A stretch of 64,000 bases of DNA from Verrucomicrobiota bacterium (GCA_020831625.1 JAFIGD010000016.1:26261-90260); one strand, 5' to 3'; shown: positions 16,937 to 26,632, counted from the first letter of the stretch. The notes: a model not told the origin generated them from the sequence alone. Translations and numbers: made by a program.

Positions 16937-18541
16937 ATGGCAACACCCCAAAACAGTAAAAAAATTAAAAAAGAAATCATCGCCAACGTTGAAAGTCTGG
17001 AGACGCGGATCGCGATTCTCGAAGATGGCAAACTGGAGGATTATTTTGTGGAGCGGTCCAGCGACGAGCGGATCGTGGGCAGTATTTTCCGCGGCAAAAT
17101 ACAAAATCTCGAAGACGGTCTGCAGGCGGCGTTTGTGGACATCGGCCTGAAGAAAAACGCGTTTATCCACTACTGGGACATGATTCCGGAGGATGCGGCC
17201 CGTCTCGAAGCCGAGGAGGGCGTGAGCCAGGGCGGCCGCGGCGGCCGCAAGAAGAAATATCAGGGCGGCGAAATGCAGAAGCTTTTTCCCATCGGGTCGG
17301 AAATCATCGTTCAGGTCTCCAAGGCGGCTATCGGCACCAAGGGACCGCGGGTGACCGCGAACCTCAGCATCGCCGGCCGCTACCTGGTGATGATGCCCGG
17401 CTCCGGGCTCAAAGGCGTGAGCCGCAAGATCTCCGGAGACCAGGAGCGCCGCCGCCTGAAGAAAATCCTCAGCCGCATGAAAACGCCCGACAACCTCGGC
17501 TTCATTATCCGGACCGCCGGAGAAGGGGCGCGCAAAACCGGATTTGCCCGGGATCTGCGGGCCCTGCTGGATATCTGGAACAGCATCGAGGACGGCATCA
17601 AAAACCGCAAAGCGCCCTGTCAGCTTTATCAGGAGCCGGATCTGCTGGAGCGGGTCGCGCGCGACGCGTTGACCGAGGATATCGACCGGATTGTGATCGA
17701 TCAGCCGGAGGAGGCGGAACGCATCAAGAAATCCATCAGCCGCGTGGCCCGCAACGCCAAACGCAACATCCATGTGTATGACGGCAACACGCCGATTTTC
17801 GAGCACTTCGATATCGAGCGCCAACTCAGCAACGCCTTCCGCCGCAAAGTGTGGCTGCCGGGCGGCGGCTATCTGGTGTTTGATGAAACCGAGGCGCTGG
17901 TGGCGATTGACATCAACACCGGACGCCACAAAGGCGGCTCCTCGCAGGAGGAGAGCATTCTGGAGGTGAACCTGGAGTCCGCCGACGAGATCGCGCGCCA
18001 GTTGCGTCTCCGCAATGTGGGCGGTCTGGTGGTGATCGACTTCATCGACATGAAGCAGCGCAAGAACCGTCAGGCGGTGTACCGCCGGCTGCGTGAAGGG
18101 GTGCGCAAAGACAAGGCGCGGACAAACCTGCTCCCGATCTCGGATCTGGGCCTGCTGGAAATGACCCGTCAGCGCGCGAAGCAGAGCATCGGCTCCGCGG
18201 CGAACACGGACTGTCCCTACTGCAAAGGCCGCGGGATTGTGAAGTCGCCGCTGACCATGAGCGTGGAGGTGCAGCGCCACATTCACGAAGTGCTGCGCAA
18301 GCTCCGCGCGGAGAACAAACCTCTGAACACCCGGATCACCGTGCATCCGATTGTGATGGACCGCCTGCGGCGTTCGGATGAGAATCTGCTGGTGGAACTG
18401 GAGGAGAAATACGGCGGTCACCTCGCTTTTGTCTCCGACGCCCATCTGCACATCGAGGAGTTCGTAATTTCCAACCCGGAAACCCACGAAACCTACTACA
18501 GCAACATCGACCAGAGCCGCGTCCACCTTCAGTTGGAATAG
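16937..18541 (+). CDS. rng: Ribonuclease G/E family endoribonuclease
   Basis: A 534-residue RNase G-type enzyme that cleaves single-stranded AU-rich RNA with a monophosphate 5' end. N-terminal S1 domain (about residues 35-120, from GSIFRGKIQNLEDGLQAAFV), RNase H-like and 5'-sensor parts, catalytic core with LVAIDINTGRH (Asp) and LVVIDFIDMK (Asp), and the zinc-link cysteines in TDCPYCKGRG. It lacks the long C-terminal scaffold of RNase E, hence RNase G. I prefer ATG 16937 (MATPQNSKK); an in-frame ATG at 16898 overlaps the rodA stop as ATGA and would add 13 residues. Its place after rodA repeats a known mre-rng linkage. Confidence 0.93.
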   Translation: MATPQNSKKIKKEIIANVESLETRIAILEDGKLEDYFVERSSDERIVGSIFRGKIQNLEDGLQAAFVDIGLKKNAFIHYWDMIPEDAARLEAEEGVSQGGRGGRKKKYQGGEMQKLFPIGSEIIVQVSKAAIGTKGPRVTANLSIAGRYLVMMPGSGLKGVSRKISGDQERRRLKKILSRMKTPDNLGFIIRTAGEGARKTGFARDLRALLDIWNSIEDGIKNRKAPCQLYQEPDLLERVARDALTEDIDRIVIDQPEEAERIKKSISRVARNAKRNIHVYDGNTPIFEHFDIERQLSNAFRRKVWLPGGGYLVFDETEALVAIDINTGRHKGGSSQEESILEVNLESADEIARQLRLRNVGGLVVIDFIDMKQRKNRQAVYRRLREGVRKDKARTNLLPISDLGLLEMTRQRAKQSIGSAANTDCPYCKGRGIVKSPLTMSVEVQRHIHEVLRKLRAENKPLNTRITVHPIVMDRLRRSDENLLVELEEKYGGHLAFVSDAHLHIEEFVISNPETHETYYSNIDQSRVHLQLE

Positions 18542-18556
18542 GGCCGCGTCGTTTAT

Positions 18557-18588
18557 CCGCATGCCCCGTGTTCTTGCGGGGCATGCGG
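18557..18588. terminator. Bidirectional hairpin between rng and the GH78 gene
   Basis: A perfect 12-bp inverted repeat, CCGCATGCCCCG and CGGGGCATGCGG, with an 8-nt loop, lies between two convergent genes 16 bases after the rng stop and ending at the stop of the glycosidase gene. There is no long T-run on either side, so it may be a Rho-assisted or merely protective hairpin. Confidence 0.7.
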
Positions 18589-18589
18589 G

Positions 18590-20947
18590 CTATGGCAGTT
18601 CCTGAAGAACACCGGGGGCAAGCGGATACGTTTTGCCCTCCCAGTGCAGCGTGCCGGGAACCGGCGTTTCAATCGTGAAACGGCCTGCGTTTTCCCTGCG
18701 CGAGAAGCGGACGCTGATGCTGCCAAGCGGGTGGGGCAGGGCGGCGTCAAACGCGTCCAGATTTCCCGGACAGGGATGAACCGCGACCCGTTCAAATCCT
18801 GGCGCGTCCGGGCGGATTCCCGCCAGGCCGGTCAGGCTGTGATACAGCGGGTGACTTCCCCAGCCGTGACAATCGCTGCGGGAGGGTTCGGGCGCTTCGA
18901 CCGTGGTCAGGAAGCCCTGCGCGCGCAAGGCCTCCCAGAAGGCGAGCCGCTCAATCAACGCCTGACTTTCCCCGTGGCGGATGAGGGCCCCGTGCACATA
19001 AAAACTGAAATAAATCGACGCGCGGGCGGTGTCATCGGAAGGATGCAGCAGTGAGCGGAGCATGGCGCTTCGTTTGGCAGTGTCCGGAAAGGGCAACAGC
19101 AGCGCGAGGGCCTGCGCGTGTTCACTCCAACAGGATTTGGCGGTGTCGTCCGCGAACTGATTGCGGGTACCGCACCAGAAACGGCGTTCGATCTCCGCAT
19201 AGCTTGTCTGTGCGAGCCGCCGGTATCGCTCCGCGAGCAGCGGGTCGCCGGCGGCGTCCTCCACCTCCGCCGCCGCGGTCAGGGCCAGGGGAAGATGCAG
19301 CGCCACCGGGGCGGTGATTTCGCCGGTGCCGCCGCCCGGAACACCCCCCTGCCAGAAGGGATGCTTGACCCAGTCCACAAACAGCCACCCCGGCAGATGA
19401 TGCGGCAGCCCGTCGTCACCGACGCAGGCCAGGGCCGACTCCAACGCGGACCGCGTGCCGGGAAGAAATCGGCGCACGGTGTCCGGTTCCCGGCACCACC
19501 AGGTGAAATCCCGCAACAGCAGCGGGTACAGCAGGCTGTAGGTGGCGCTCATTTGCGGGTTGGCGGAGGGGCACCGCTCCGCGTGCAATCCGTTCACCCA
19601 GCGGGAGCGGTCGAAAAGTTCAAGCGCGCGGCCGACCGGACGGGCGTCGCCGGTGGTAGCCAGCCAGGACAGGGCCTGAATCCGGGTGTCGCCCAAATAC
19701 TGTAACTGCTCGTAGTACGGACAGTCGACAAAGGTTTCGTGCACGCAGTTCCGGAGTCCCCGCTCGCAAATTCTCAACATGTCGGCGGAGATGCCGGGGG
19801 CGGAAAACCGCCACAGCGGGTGAAAAGGATGGCCGGTGCGGCGGGGACGGAGATCGAGAATCTCCAGCGGCTCCTCCGCCGTACGGATTTGAATCCGCAT
19901 CCAGCGGCCGCTCCGCCACCAAAGAACCTCATCGTTCTCTTCCCCGCCGGGGTGATGAATTTCGTCACCGAAACCGAGCCAGTGCTTCCCCGTGTATTCG
20001 CCCCGGTTCCCTTTGGGGCACATGGCGGCCGGTTCCGGAGAGTCGTAAAGAGACTCGGCCCACGCCATTTTCAAAACAGCGCCCTGACCGCCCCGCAGGC
20101 GCGCGCGCGGATAAGCGCAGAGATAATCCTCAAAATCCCAGAGCAGTTCGATGGATGTGTTCCCTTCAATCCGGACGGGTTGCCCGGAACAGATGCCCTG
20201 AAACGTTTCCGCGTTTTCGCCCCGAATACGGCCACCGCTGAACAGAACCCGTTCCTGCTCGGGCAACGGAGAGGGTTCGCAACGCCAGGGAGAATGGAGG
20301 ATTCCGTTTATTTCATCCCTTGCTTGCTGAACGACAACCGGATCTACCGGCGGGCCTTCGCCGCGGGTGTCTCCGAGGCGAAACCCGCAGCCGATGACAT
20401 GGTAGGAGAGCTTGCCGGATTTGGGGAGCGCGGAAATGCCCCGGAGTTCCCGGACGGACCAGGAGGCTTTCCCGGTGGTGAGGTCAGCTCCGCCCGCATC
20501 CACCCCCGCCAGCGCGAAACCGGGGCGCGCACTGACCTGCGCCTGCGGGGCAAGATGCGGAGCCAGCCACCAGCAGATCACGTCCAGTTCATGCGCGCCG
20601 GGCGGCAGGGAAATCCGGTACCGGTGAAAACTCCAGCCGCCCTGTTCCGCCCGGTCCGGCCCCCGTCCGATCTCCACGCCGCCGCAGCGGAGAATGTAGC
20701 GCTGATCGGCGCTGAGATCAACGATTCGTTCCCGCGCGGTCTCCGGAGGGATTTCCAGCGTGAACCGCATGACCTGCAGATCCGCGGAGGCTCCGTTCGC
20801 CGGATCGTCGCCGGGCGCGGGGTGCCAAATCCAGTCGGCCTGATCAATCGGATAACGGCAACGGATGCCCGCGTTTCCCGGACAGGGATCGGGCGTGACC
20901 GGAATACGGGCGGCGGTAAAAAGAGTCCGGGGGTTCGGGGATGACAT
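18590..20947 (-). CDS. Alpha-L-rhamnosidase-like six-hairpin glycosidase (GH78 family)
   Basis: A 785-residue protein with an N-terminal beta-sandwich region and a C-terminal (alpha/alpha)6 barrel. The segment FVDCPYYEQLQYLGDTRIQA (near residue 400) is the characteristic GH78 signature, followed by HAERCPSANPQMSATYSLLY. The late phrase WGSHPLYHSLTGLAGIRPDAPGFERV is also typical. It would release terminal alpha-L-rhamnose from plant polysaccharides or glycosides. No signal peptide is visible, so it probably acts in the cytoplasm. I chose ATG 20947; a GTG at 20962 would add five residues. It is divergent from the SLC13 gene. Confidence 0.87.
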   Translation of the reverse strand: MSSPNPRTLFTAARIPVTPDPCPGNAGIRCRYPIDQADWIWHPAPGDDPANGASADLQVMRFTLEIPPETARERIVDLSADQRYILRCGGVEIGRGPDRAEQGGWSFHRYRISLPPGAHELDVICWWLAPHLAPQAQVSARPGFALAGVDAGGADLTTGKASWSVRELRGISALPKSGKLSYHVIGCGFRLGDTRGEGPPVDPVVVQQARDEINGILHSPWRCEPSPLPEQERVLFSGGRIRGENAETFQGICSGQPVRIEGNTSIELLWDFEDYLCAYPRARLRGGQGAVLKMAWAESLYDSPEPAAMCPKGNRGEYTGKHWLGFGDEIHHPGGEENDEVLWWRSGRWMRIQIRTAEEPLEILDLRPRRTGHPFHPLWRFSAPGISADMLRICERGLRNCVHETFVDCPYYEQLQYLGDTRIQALSWLATTGDARPVGRALELFDRSRWVNGLHAERCPSANPQMSATYSLLYPLLLRDFTWWCREPDTVRRFLPGTRSALESALACVGDDGLPHHLPGWLFVDWVKHPFWQGGVPGGGTGEITAPVALHLPLALTAAAEVEDAAGDPLLAERYRRLAQTSYAEIERRFWCGTRNQFADDTAKSCWSEHAQALALLLPFPDTAKRSAMLRSLLHPSDDTARASIYFSFYVHGALIRHGESQALIERLAFWEALRAQGFLTTVEAPEPSRSDCHGWGSHPLYHSLTGLAGIRPDAPGFERVAVHPCPGNLDAFDAALPHPLGSISVRFSRRENAGRFTIETPVPGTLHWEGKTYPLAPGVLQELP

Positions 20948-21068
20948 GGTACAGCGATACACATGCCAATTCGGACCGTCAAGACCCGGCCGTTTGAGGA
21001 AGGGGAAAGATTACAGATATCGGCTTGTTTTCTTGCCTTTCAAACGGCGGGGCATAGAGGAAAGGCAT

Positions 21069-22487
21069 ATGTCAAAACCCTCTTTTCCTCTTAAAAAAAT
21101 CATTGGACTTGTTCTGGGCCTCGGGGCGTTGATCCTGATGCCGTTTTTGTCTTTGGAGGGGCTTTCGCCCTCCGGGCATGTGGCGCTGGGCATTTTTGTC
21201 ATGGCGGCGGTATTCTGGATCCTGGAGCCGATTCCGATCTATGCGACGAGCATGGGGGTGATTCTGGCTCAGGTGCTGTTGCTCTCCGATCAAAGCCTGG
21301 TCGGCGGCTGGCTGGACCGGGCGCACGAGGGCGGATACACCGCGCCGCCGTACACGCTTTTCTATGGAACGCTGTCGAATCCGATTATCATTCTCTTCCT
21401 CGGCGGGTTTTCGCTGGCGGCGGCGGCGGAAAAATACGCGCTGGATCAAAATCTGACCCGCATCCTCCTGAAACCCTTCGGCACCCGTCCGGTGATGGTT
21501 TCGCTGGGGGTGATGATGGTGACCGGGGTGCTGTCGGCGTTCATGAGCAACACCGCGACCACCGCGATGATGATGACGGTGGCGATTCCGATTGTGGCCA
21601 TGGTCCCCAAAGAGGATCCGTTCCGGCGTCTGGTGGCCCTGTCGATTCCGGTGGGCGCGAACATCGGCGGCATCGCCACGCCCATCGGCACCCCGCCGAA
21701 CGCGGTGGCGCTGGCGGCGCTGGCGCGTCAGGGCACGGTGGTGCCGTTCAGCACCTGGATGCTGATGGCCACGCCGCTGGTGGTGGTGACGATGCTGCTG
21801 ACCTGGTGGGGCATGTGCCGGATGTTCAAACCGCAAATCGAGCGCTTCGAACTGACCATCAACACCACCTTTGACCGGAGCCCCAAGGCGATCGGCTGTT
21901 ATGTGATTTTCGGGCTGACAGTGCTGCTGTGGGTGACGGAAAAACTGCACGGGGTACCCTCGGGGGTGGTGGCGTTTTTGCCGGTGGTGTTTTTGCCGGC
22001 GATGGGTATTCTGGATAAAAAAGAAATCCGCGGCTTTTCCTGGGAGGTCCTGTGGCTGGTGGCGGGCGGCATTTCGATGGGCTTGAGCCTGAGTCAAACC
22101 GGACTGGCCTCTTGGATGATCGGTCAGGTGAACTGGGACGGATTCGGAACGCTGGGCCTGGTGGTGCTGTTCTCACTGGTCGGCTTCACGGTGGCGAATC
22201 TGGTGTCGCACACCGTCAGCGCCACCATTCTGGTGCCGGTGGCCATCGCCCTGGTGCTGCCACTGGCGGACGGCGATCCAACGGCGCTGATCATTCCGAT
22301 CGCGGTGATCGGGATCATTGTGAGTTACGCGAATATTCTGCCGATTTCCACACCGCCGAACGCCATCGCGCTTTCCACGGGTCTGATTGATACCAAGGAC
22401 CTTGCAAAATCCGGGATTCTGGTGGGTATTTTAGGCTTTATTTTTAGTATTTTCTTTGGCCTGATTGTCTGGCCGCACATTCTTTAA
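21069..22487 (+). CDS. SLC13/DASS-family sodium:anion symporter (dicarboxylate or sulfate)
   Basis: A 472-residue membrane protein with 11-12 hydrophobic segments. Both sodium-site signatures of the divalent anion:Na+ symporter family are visible: SNTATTAMM and later SHTVSATILVP, plus the paired GTPPNAVAL and STPPNAIALSTG motifs, which correspond to the SNT and TPPN hairpin tips. This fits a di- or tricarboxylate or sulfate importer; the substrate cannot be fixed from sequence. The start at 21069 has a good AGAGGAAAG Shine-Dalgarno. The response regulator starts 14 bases after the stop. Confidence 0.88.
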   Translation: MSKPSFPLKKIIGLVLGLGALILMPFLSLEGLSPSGHVALGIFVMAAVFWILEPIPIYATSMGVILAQVLLLSDQSLVGGWLDRAHEGGYTAPPYTLFYGTLSNPIIILFLGGFSLAAAAEKYALDQNLTRILLKPFGTRPVMVSLGVMMVTGVLSAFMSNTATTAMMMTVAIPIVAMVPKEDPFRRLVALSIPVGANIGGIATPIGTPPNAVALAALARQGTVVPFSTWMLMATPLVVVTMLLTWWGMCRMFKPQIERFELTINTTFDRSPKAIGCYVIFGLTVLLWVTEKLHGVPSGVVAFLPVVFLPAMGILDKKEIRGFSWEVLWLVAGGISMGLSLSQTGLASWMIGQVNWDGFGTLGLVVLFSLVGFTVANLVSHTVSATILVPVAIALVLPLADGDPTALIIPIAVIGIIVSYANILPISTPPNAIALSTGLIDTKDLAKSGILVGILGFIFSIFFGLIVWPHIL

Positions 22488-22501
22488 TCCGGAGTCTGAT
22501 C

Positions 22502-22999
22502 ATGAGTCAAAAAATTTATATTCTGTGTGTGGAGGATGAGGCCGACGTGCTGGATGTGGTGGTGCGCGAGTTGTCGGTGCTGGAGGATGTGTTTCCGATT
22601 GAAACCGCCGGCAGCGCCGACGAGGCCCGGGAGGCTTTGGCGCGCATTGAAGCCGAGGGCGACGCGCTGGGCGTGGTGTTCTGTGATCATATGATGCCGG
22701 GAGAGAACGGCGTGGAGTTGCTGGTCTGGATGCGGGAGCATCCCGATTGGAACGTATCCAGAAAAGTGCTGCTGACGGGTCAGGCGGGGCTCGACGCCAC
22801 CGTCAAGGCGGTAAACGAAGCGGGGCTTTCCCACTACATTGCCAAGCCCTGGGATCAGGATGAACTGGTCAAGGTGGCCCGGGAGCAGCTCAGCCGTTAT
22901 GTGGCGGCCCGCAAACTGAATCCGCTGCCGTATCTGAAATATCTGGTGATGGATATTGTGGGCGACACCCTGCGGGCCAACAGCGCCTCGGACACCTGA
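22502..22999 (+). CDS. Response regulator receiver protein (single REC domain)
   Basis: A 165-residue stand-alone receiver domain. Acidic pocket residues are in CVEDEAD (residues 9-15), the phosphoacceptor is Asp62 in VFCDHMMPGENG, the switch Thr is in KVLLTGQAG and the conserved Lys is in YIAKPWDQDEL. A 35-residue tail after the REC domain has no DNA-binding signature. RpfG/RegX-type outputs are absent, so it probably relays phosphate or binds a partner. It is followed after 5 bases by a histidine kinase gene, the likely cognate partner. Confidence 0.9.
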   Translation: MSQKIYILCVEDEADVLDVVVRELSVLEDVFPIETAGSADEAREALARIEAEGDALGVVFCDHMMPGENGVELLVWMREHPDWNVSRKVLLTGQAGLDATVKAVNEAGLSHYIAKPWDQDELVKVAREQLSRYVAARKLNPLPYLKYLVMDIVGDTLRANSASDT

Positions 23000-23004
23000 G
23001 CCCG

Positions 23005-24420
23005 ATGTCGGATCCGCTGCCCACCCTTTCAACCGCGGACGCGCTGGCCCTCCTGGTGGAGCGGGCGCGGGCGCTGGGGCGCGAACCCGAGCACGTGACC
23101 GCCGGAGATTCGATTCTTAACGAAGGGGACACCAACACCTCGCTGTTTATTCTGCTGGAAGGAACCGCCCAGTTGCTGAAGCGAACGGCAGACGGACGCC
23201 ACACGCCGGTGGATCTGCTGGGGCCGGGATCGCTGCTTGGCATCCTGTCGTTCTGGACGGGACGGCCTGCGTTTTCGGATTCAGTTGCCGCCAGCGATCT
23301 GAAAGTGCTGCGGCTGGATTTGAGGGACTTTGAGCGGGGCGTGGCGGAGGACGCGGAATTCGCCCGGGTCACCCAACAGCTTCTGGTCGCCAACTTGAGC
23401 GACCGCTACCGGCGGGTGGTGGGACTGAACCTGAAGGTGGCGGGGTTGACCAAAGAGCTGGAAACCGAGCGGAACGCGCTGCGGGAGGCGGTGGAGGATT
23501 TGCAGCGCACCCGCAACAAACTGATTCATCAGGAAAAACTCGCCACCATGGGACAGTTGCTGGCCGGGATCGCCCATGAGATCAACAACCCCTCCAGCGC
23601 GCTCATGAAGAATGTGGAGCAACTGACCCGCGAGCTGCCGGTGTTGTTTGCTGGGATGCCCGCCCATGCCGGCATGTTGCGCGAGGGAATGAACGCGCCG
23701 TATCTGAGCAGCGGCGAGGCCCGCGACCGGCTTCAGCTTTTGCAGGAGCGGTATCCGAACCTTTCCCGGTCGCTGTGCCGCAGACTGTCCCGTTTGCCGG
23801 AGGCCGCGATGGAACCGCTCTCGGCGGCCCTGAGCGCGAAAAACGAGGCCGAACTGGAGATGTTGCTGCGTATTTTCGAGGTCGGCACCGCGTTGCAAAG
23901 CATTCGGATTGCCGAAGCGCGCATGACCCGTCTGGTGAAAAGTCTGAAGAGTTACAGCCGACAGGAGGAGCGCGATGTGCAGTCGGTGCGTCTGGACGAC
24001 TGTATTCGGGACACACTGACCGTCATGAATCACCGGCTGAAACTGTACGACTTGCAGTTGGAACCCGCGGACCTGCCGGAAGTGTCCTGCCGTCCGGGAG
24101 AGATCAATCAGATTCTGACCAATCTCCTCAGCAACGCCTGTGAGGCCACGCCGGAGGGGCGGGTCATCACCGTTCGAACCGGCATGGAGCCGGATGCGGT
24201 CTGGGTGGAGATCGAGGATCAGGGCCACGGCATCCCGGAAGACCTGATCGAGGCGATATTCCGCCCGAACGTGACCACCAAGCGGGGCGCGGGTGATTTC
24301 GGGCTCGGCCTGGGCCTGGCGATCTCGCGGGACTTGGCCTTGAAGCATCACGGCCGTCTCACCGCCAAAAACCGAAAAGAGGGCGGAGCGGTGTTCCGGT
24401 TGACGCTGCCGACCGTTTAA
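23005..24420 (+). CDS. Soluble histidine kinase with N-terminal cyclic-nucleotide-binding-like domain
   Basis: A 471-residue kinase without membrane segments. Residues 20-150 form a Crp-type cNMP-binding fold (AGDSILNEGDTNTSLFILLE, LLGPGSLLGILSFW). A coiled linker leads to the HisKA domain with His191 in AGIAHEINNPSSAL, and the ATPase domain has the N box LTNLLSNACEA, G1 EIEDQGHGIPED and G2 DFGLGLGLAISR. The combination suggests that a cytosolic ligand, perhaps a nucleotide, controls phosphorylation of the receiver protein encoded 5 bases upstream. Key cAMP-phosphate residues of Crp are not evident, so the ligand is unknown. Confidence 0.9.
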   Translation: MSDPLPTLSTADALALLVERARALGREPEHVTAGDSILNEGDTNTSLFILLEGTAQLLKRTADGRHTPVDLLGPGSLLGILSFWTGRPAFSDSVAASDLKVLRLDLRDFERGVAEDAEFARVTQQLLVANLSDRYRRVVGLNLKVAGLTKELETERNALREAVEDLQRTRNKLIHQEKLATMGQLLAGIAHEINNPSSALMKNVEQLTRELPVLFAGMPAHAGMLREGMNAPYLSSGEARDRLQLLQERYPNLSRSLCRRLSRLPEAAMEPLSAALSAKNEAELEMLLRIFEVGTALQSIRIAEARMTRLVKSLKSYSRQEERDVQSVRLDDCIRDTLTVMNHRLKLYDLQLEPADLPEVSCRPGEINQILTNLLSNACEATPEGRVITVRTGMEPDAVWVEIEDQGHGIPEDLIEAIFRPNVTTKRGAGDFGLGLGLAISRDLALKHHGRLTAKNRKEGGAVFRLTLPTV

Positions 24421-25497
24421 CTACCGTCCGATCCGCCAATAGCACTTTCGCAGGCGGCCGGGGAGGCAGTGAATGTAGGTGTGGTCCAGCCGCATGATGC
24501 GATAGGGGTTCTGGCCGGGGACGGCGGCGCGGTAGCCGCCCACGCGGTCGGCAAAGACGCTTTGGTAGCCGGAGTCGGGCAAAAGAGATTGCGTGACACT
24601 GCCGCAGACGCCCCAGGGGAGGGCCAGGTGCCGGACTGGTTTTTTCAGGCGGGCCTCCAGTTCATCCTTTGAGGCGTGGAGTTCAAAGCGGATTGCGTTT
24701 TCGCGCTCCTCAAGGGTCTCGATTTGAAGGAAATGCTGGCGGAACAAATAGGGGGCGGCGTTCGGATCGTCGTGAATGCGGCGCACCATGGAGGCGTCCA
24801 CATCGTGCTTCAGGGCGTCGCTGAGCCGCGAGCGGGTCGGCAGCAATGGATGAAACACATTGCTGGAGGACAGCGTTTTCAGGGACTCGTGCGCATCGCT
24901 GACAACGGGCCAGGAGAGATACGGAAGCACGGTTTCGGGCAGAATCAGGCGCTCGAACAGGTCACAGCAGAAGATTTTCGCATGGGACCAGGTGTTGGAT
25001 TCGATGTCGATGCGCCCCTCGGCGGAGAGAGCTTTCAGTTCGGGCCAGGTGCAAAAGGGGTTTTTGCTGCGGTCGACATCGGGGTCATGCCCGGGTTGTC
25101 CCCAGGCGGGACGGGGGTCGGCCGCCTCCCGGATGCGACCCGGAACCGCAAAGGCCACCGCGCGCATGTCATAACGCCGCAGCAGCGGCCCCACGACGGT
25201 CCAAAGACTGGCCCAGGTGTTGTCAAAATGCAGCACCACGGACGGCATTTTAAGGGTTTTCTTGCCTGAAATATAGTCGGCGGTTTCAGAGGAGCCGAGG
25301 GTCTGATAGTTGTTTTCCAGGAGGTAGACCAGAAAAGGCTCGAGGTAGGGGAGGGTGACGTTGCGAAACGTGAAAACCGGCAGGATATTCCCCACCCGGG
25401 CTCCGAACAGAAACGCGGGGTAACGTCCCGTGAGCAGTTCCAGCGGTTTCTGGAACAGGTTCTCACGTTCGAGGAGCGGGACGGGATTGCGGAGCAT
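24421..25497 (-). CDS. Polysaccharide deacetylase-like protein with altered metal-site motifs
   Basis: A 358-residue protein resembling the NodB-type fold: LHFDNTWASLWTVVGPLLRRY sits where TFDDG occurs in the family, and IESNTWSHAKIF where the HSxxH metal motif occurs. The second Asp of the DD pair is Asn, and the first His of the HxxxH pair is not obvious, so the enzyme may be inactive or have another substrate. The start was chosen at 25497 because pyrD ends one base before it (TGACATG), which implies coupled translation. A frame extending upstream into pyrD is a shadow. No signal peptide is seen. Confidence 0.65.
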   Translation of the reverse strand: MLRNPVPLLERENLFQKPLELLTGRYPAFLFGARVGNILPVFTFRNVTLPYLEPFLVYLLENNYQTLGSSETADYISGKKTLKMPSVVLHFDNTWASLWTVVGPLLRRYDMRAVAFAVPGRIREAADPRPAWGQPGHDPDVDRSKNPFCTWPELKALSAEGRIDIESNTWSHAKIFCCDLFERLILPETVLPYLSWPVVSDAHESLKTLSSSNVFHPLLPTRSRLSDALKHDVDASMVRRIHDDPNAAPYLFRQHFLQIETLEERENAIRFELHASKDELEARLKKPVRHLALPWGVCGSVTQSLLPDSGYQSVFADRVGGYRAAVPGQNPYRIMRLDHTYIHCLPGRLRKCYWRIGR

Positions 25498-25498
25498 G

Positions 25499-26509
25499 TC
25501 AGAGGCCTTCGAGAATCTCCCGGACCAGTCGGGGGCCTTTGTAAATGAGTCCGGTGTAGACCTGAACCAGCGAGGCGCCGGCGTCGAGCTTTTCGCGGGC
25601 ATCGGCGGCGGTGAAGATGCCGCCCACGCCGATGATGGGAATTTCGCCTCCCAGACGGCGGGAAAGGCCCCGGATGACCTCGGTGGAACGGGCGCGGACC
25701 GGGGCGCCGCTCAGTCCGCCGGGTTCGTTGGCGCGGGGATGACCCTGCACGGCGGCGCGGTCAAGGGTGGTGTTGGTGGCGATGACCGCGTCCATCTTGA
25801 CCCGCAGGAGCGCATCGGCGATGAAATCAAGCTGAGCCTCATCCATATCCGGCGCGATTTTCACCGCGATCGGGGTGTTCTTGCCGGTTTTTTCGCGGAG
25901 GTCCCGCTTTTCCGCGAGGATGGCCTTCAGAAGGCCGGTGAACGCGTCGCCTTTCTGGAGTTCTCGCAGATTGGTGGTGTTGGGCGATGAAATATTGACG
26001 GTGATGTAATCGGCGTGGGTGTACACCGCGCGGGTGCAGGTGATGTAGTCTTCGGCGGCGGATTCAATCGGGGTGTCGAAATTTTTGCCGATGTTGATCC
26101 CGATCCGTCCGGCATAGGAGGCTTTATCCAGATTGGCCAAAAGCGCCTCCACGCCGTGATTGTTGAAACCCATGCGGTTGATGATCGCCCCGTGTTCGGG
26201 AAGCCGGAAAAGGCGGGGTTTGGGGTTGCCGGGTTGCGGCCGGGGGGTGACCGTGCCCAGTTCCAGGAACCCAAAGCCCAGCGAGCCGAATCCGTCGATG
26301 CATTCGCCGTTTTTATCCATGCCGGCGGCGAGTCCCACCGGATTTTTGAAGGTCATTCCCATGACCTCCACCGGTTTGTCCGGCACCGGGCCGACGAGGG
26401 GATGGGGTTTTCCGGGACGGGCGGTGCGTTGCAAAGCCGCAAGCGTCCGCTCATGCGCCCATTCGGGCGGGGTCAAAAAGGCCATGGATTTGAAAAGGGA
26501 ATAGATCAT
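25499..26509 (-). CDS. pyrD: Dihydroorotate dehydrogenase, class 2 (quinone)
   Basis: A 336-residue FMN enzyme that oxidises dihydroorotate to orotate in pyrimidine synthesis and passes electrons to quinone. The N-terminal helix pair region (MIYSLFKSMAFLTPPEWAHE) that class 2 enzymes use for membrane contact is present. Family motifs: NPVGLAAGMDKNGE, GFGFLELGTVTPRPQPGNPK, RMGFNNHG, the catalytic-Ser loop NISSPNTTNLRELQ, and the FMN-phosphate region GVGGIFTAADAREKL. Start ATG 26509 is used because upstream in-frame extension is non-conserved. The deacetylase-like gene follows after one base. Confidence 0.95.
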   Translation of the reverse strand: MIYSLFKSMAFLTPPEWAHERTLAALQRTARPGKPHPLVGPVPDKPVEVMGMTFKNPVGLAAGMDKNGECIDGFGSLGFGFLELGTVTPRPQPGNPKPRLFRLPEHGAIINRMGFNNHGVEALLANLDKASYAGRIGINIGKNFDTPIESAAEDYITCTRAVYTHADYITVNISSPNTTNLRELQKGDAFTGLLKAILAEKRDLREKTGKNTPIAVKIAPDMDEAQLDFIADALLRVKMDAVIATNTTLDRAAVQGHPRANEPGGLSGAPVRARSTEVIRGLSRRLGGEIPIIGVGGIFTAADAREKLDAGASLVQVYTGLIYKGPRLVREILEGL

Positions 26510-26632
26510 GAATCTCTCTTCGCGACTGTGCATAAAAAAACAAGTCAAAGGAGAATGAAAGCCTCTATCTTTCATCTTGCTTTCTGATTTCGCCGACATA
26601 TCCCACGGGCTTTACAATTTAAGGAGCTGTTT

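Noticed and set aside
17220..17260. GGCCGC-rich stretch in rng as a recombination or Chi-like site
   Set aside because: It encodes a Gly/Arg-rich loop of RNase G and shows no repetition outside the gene.
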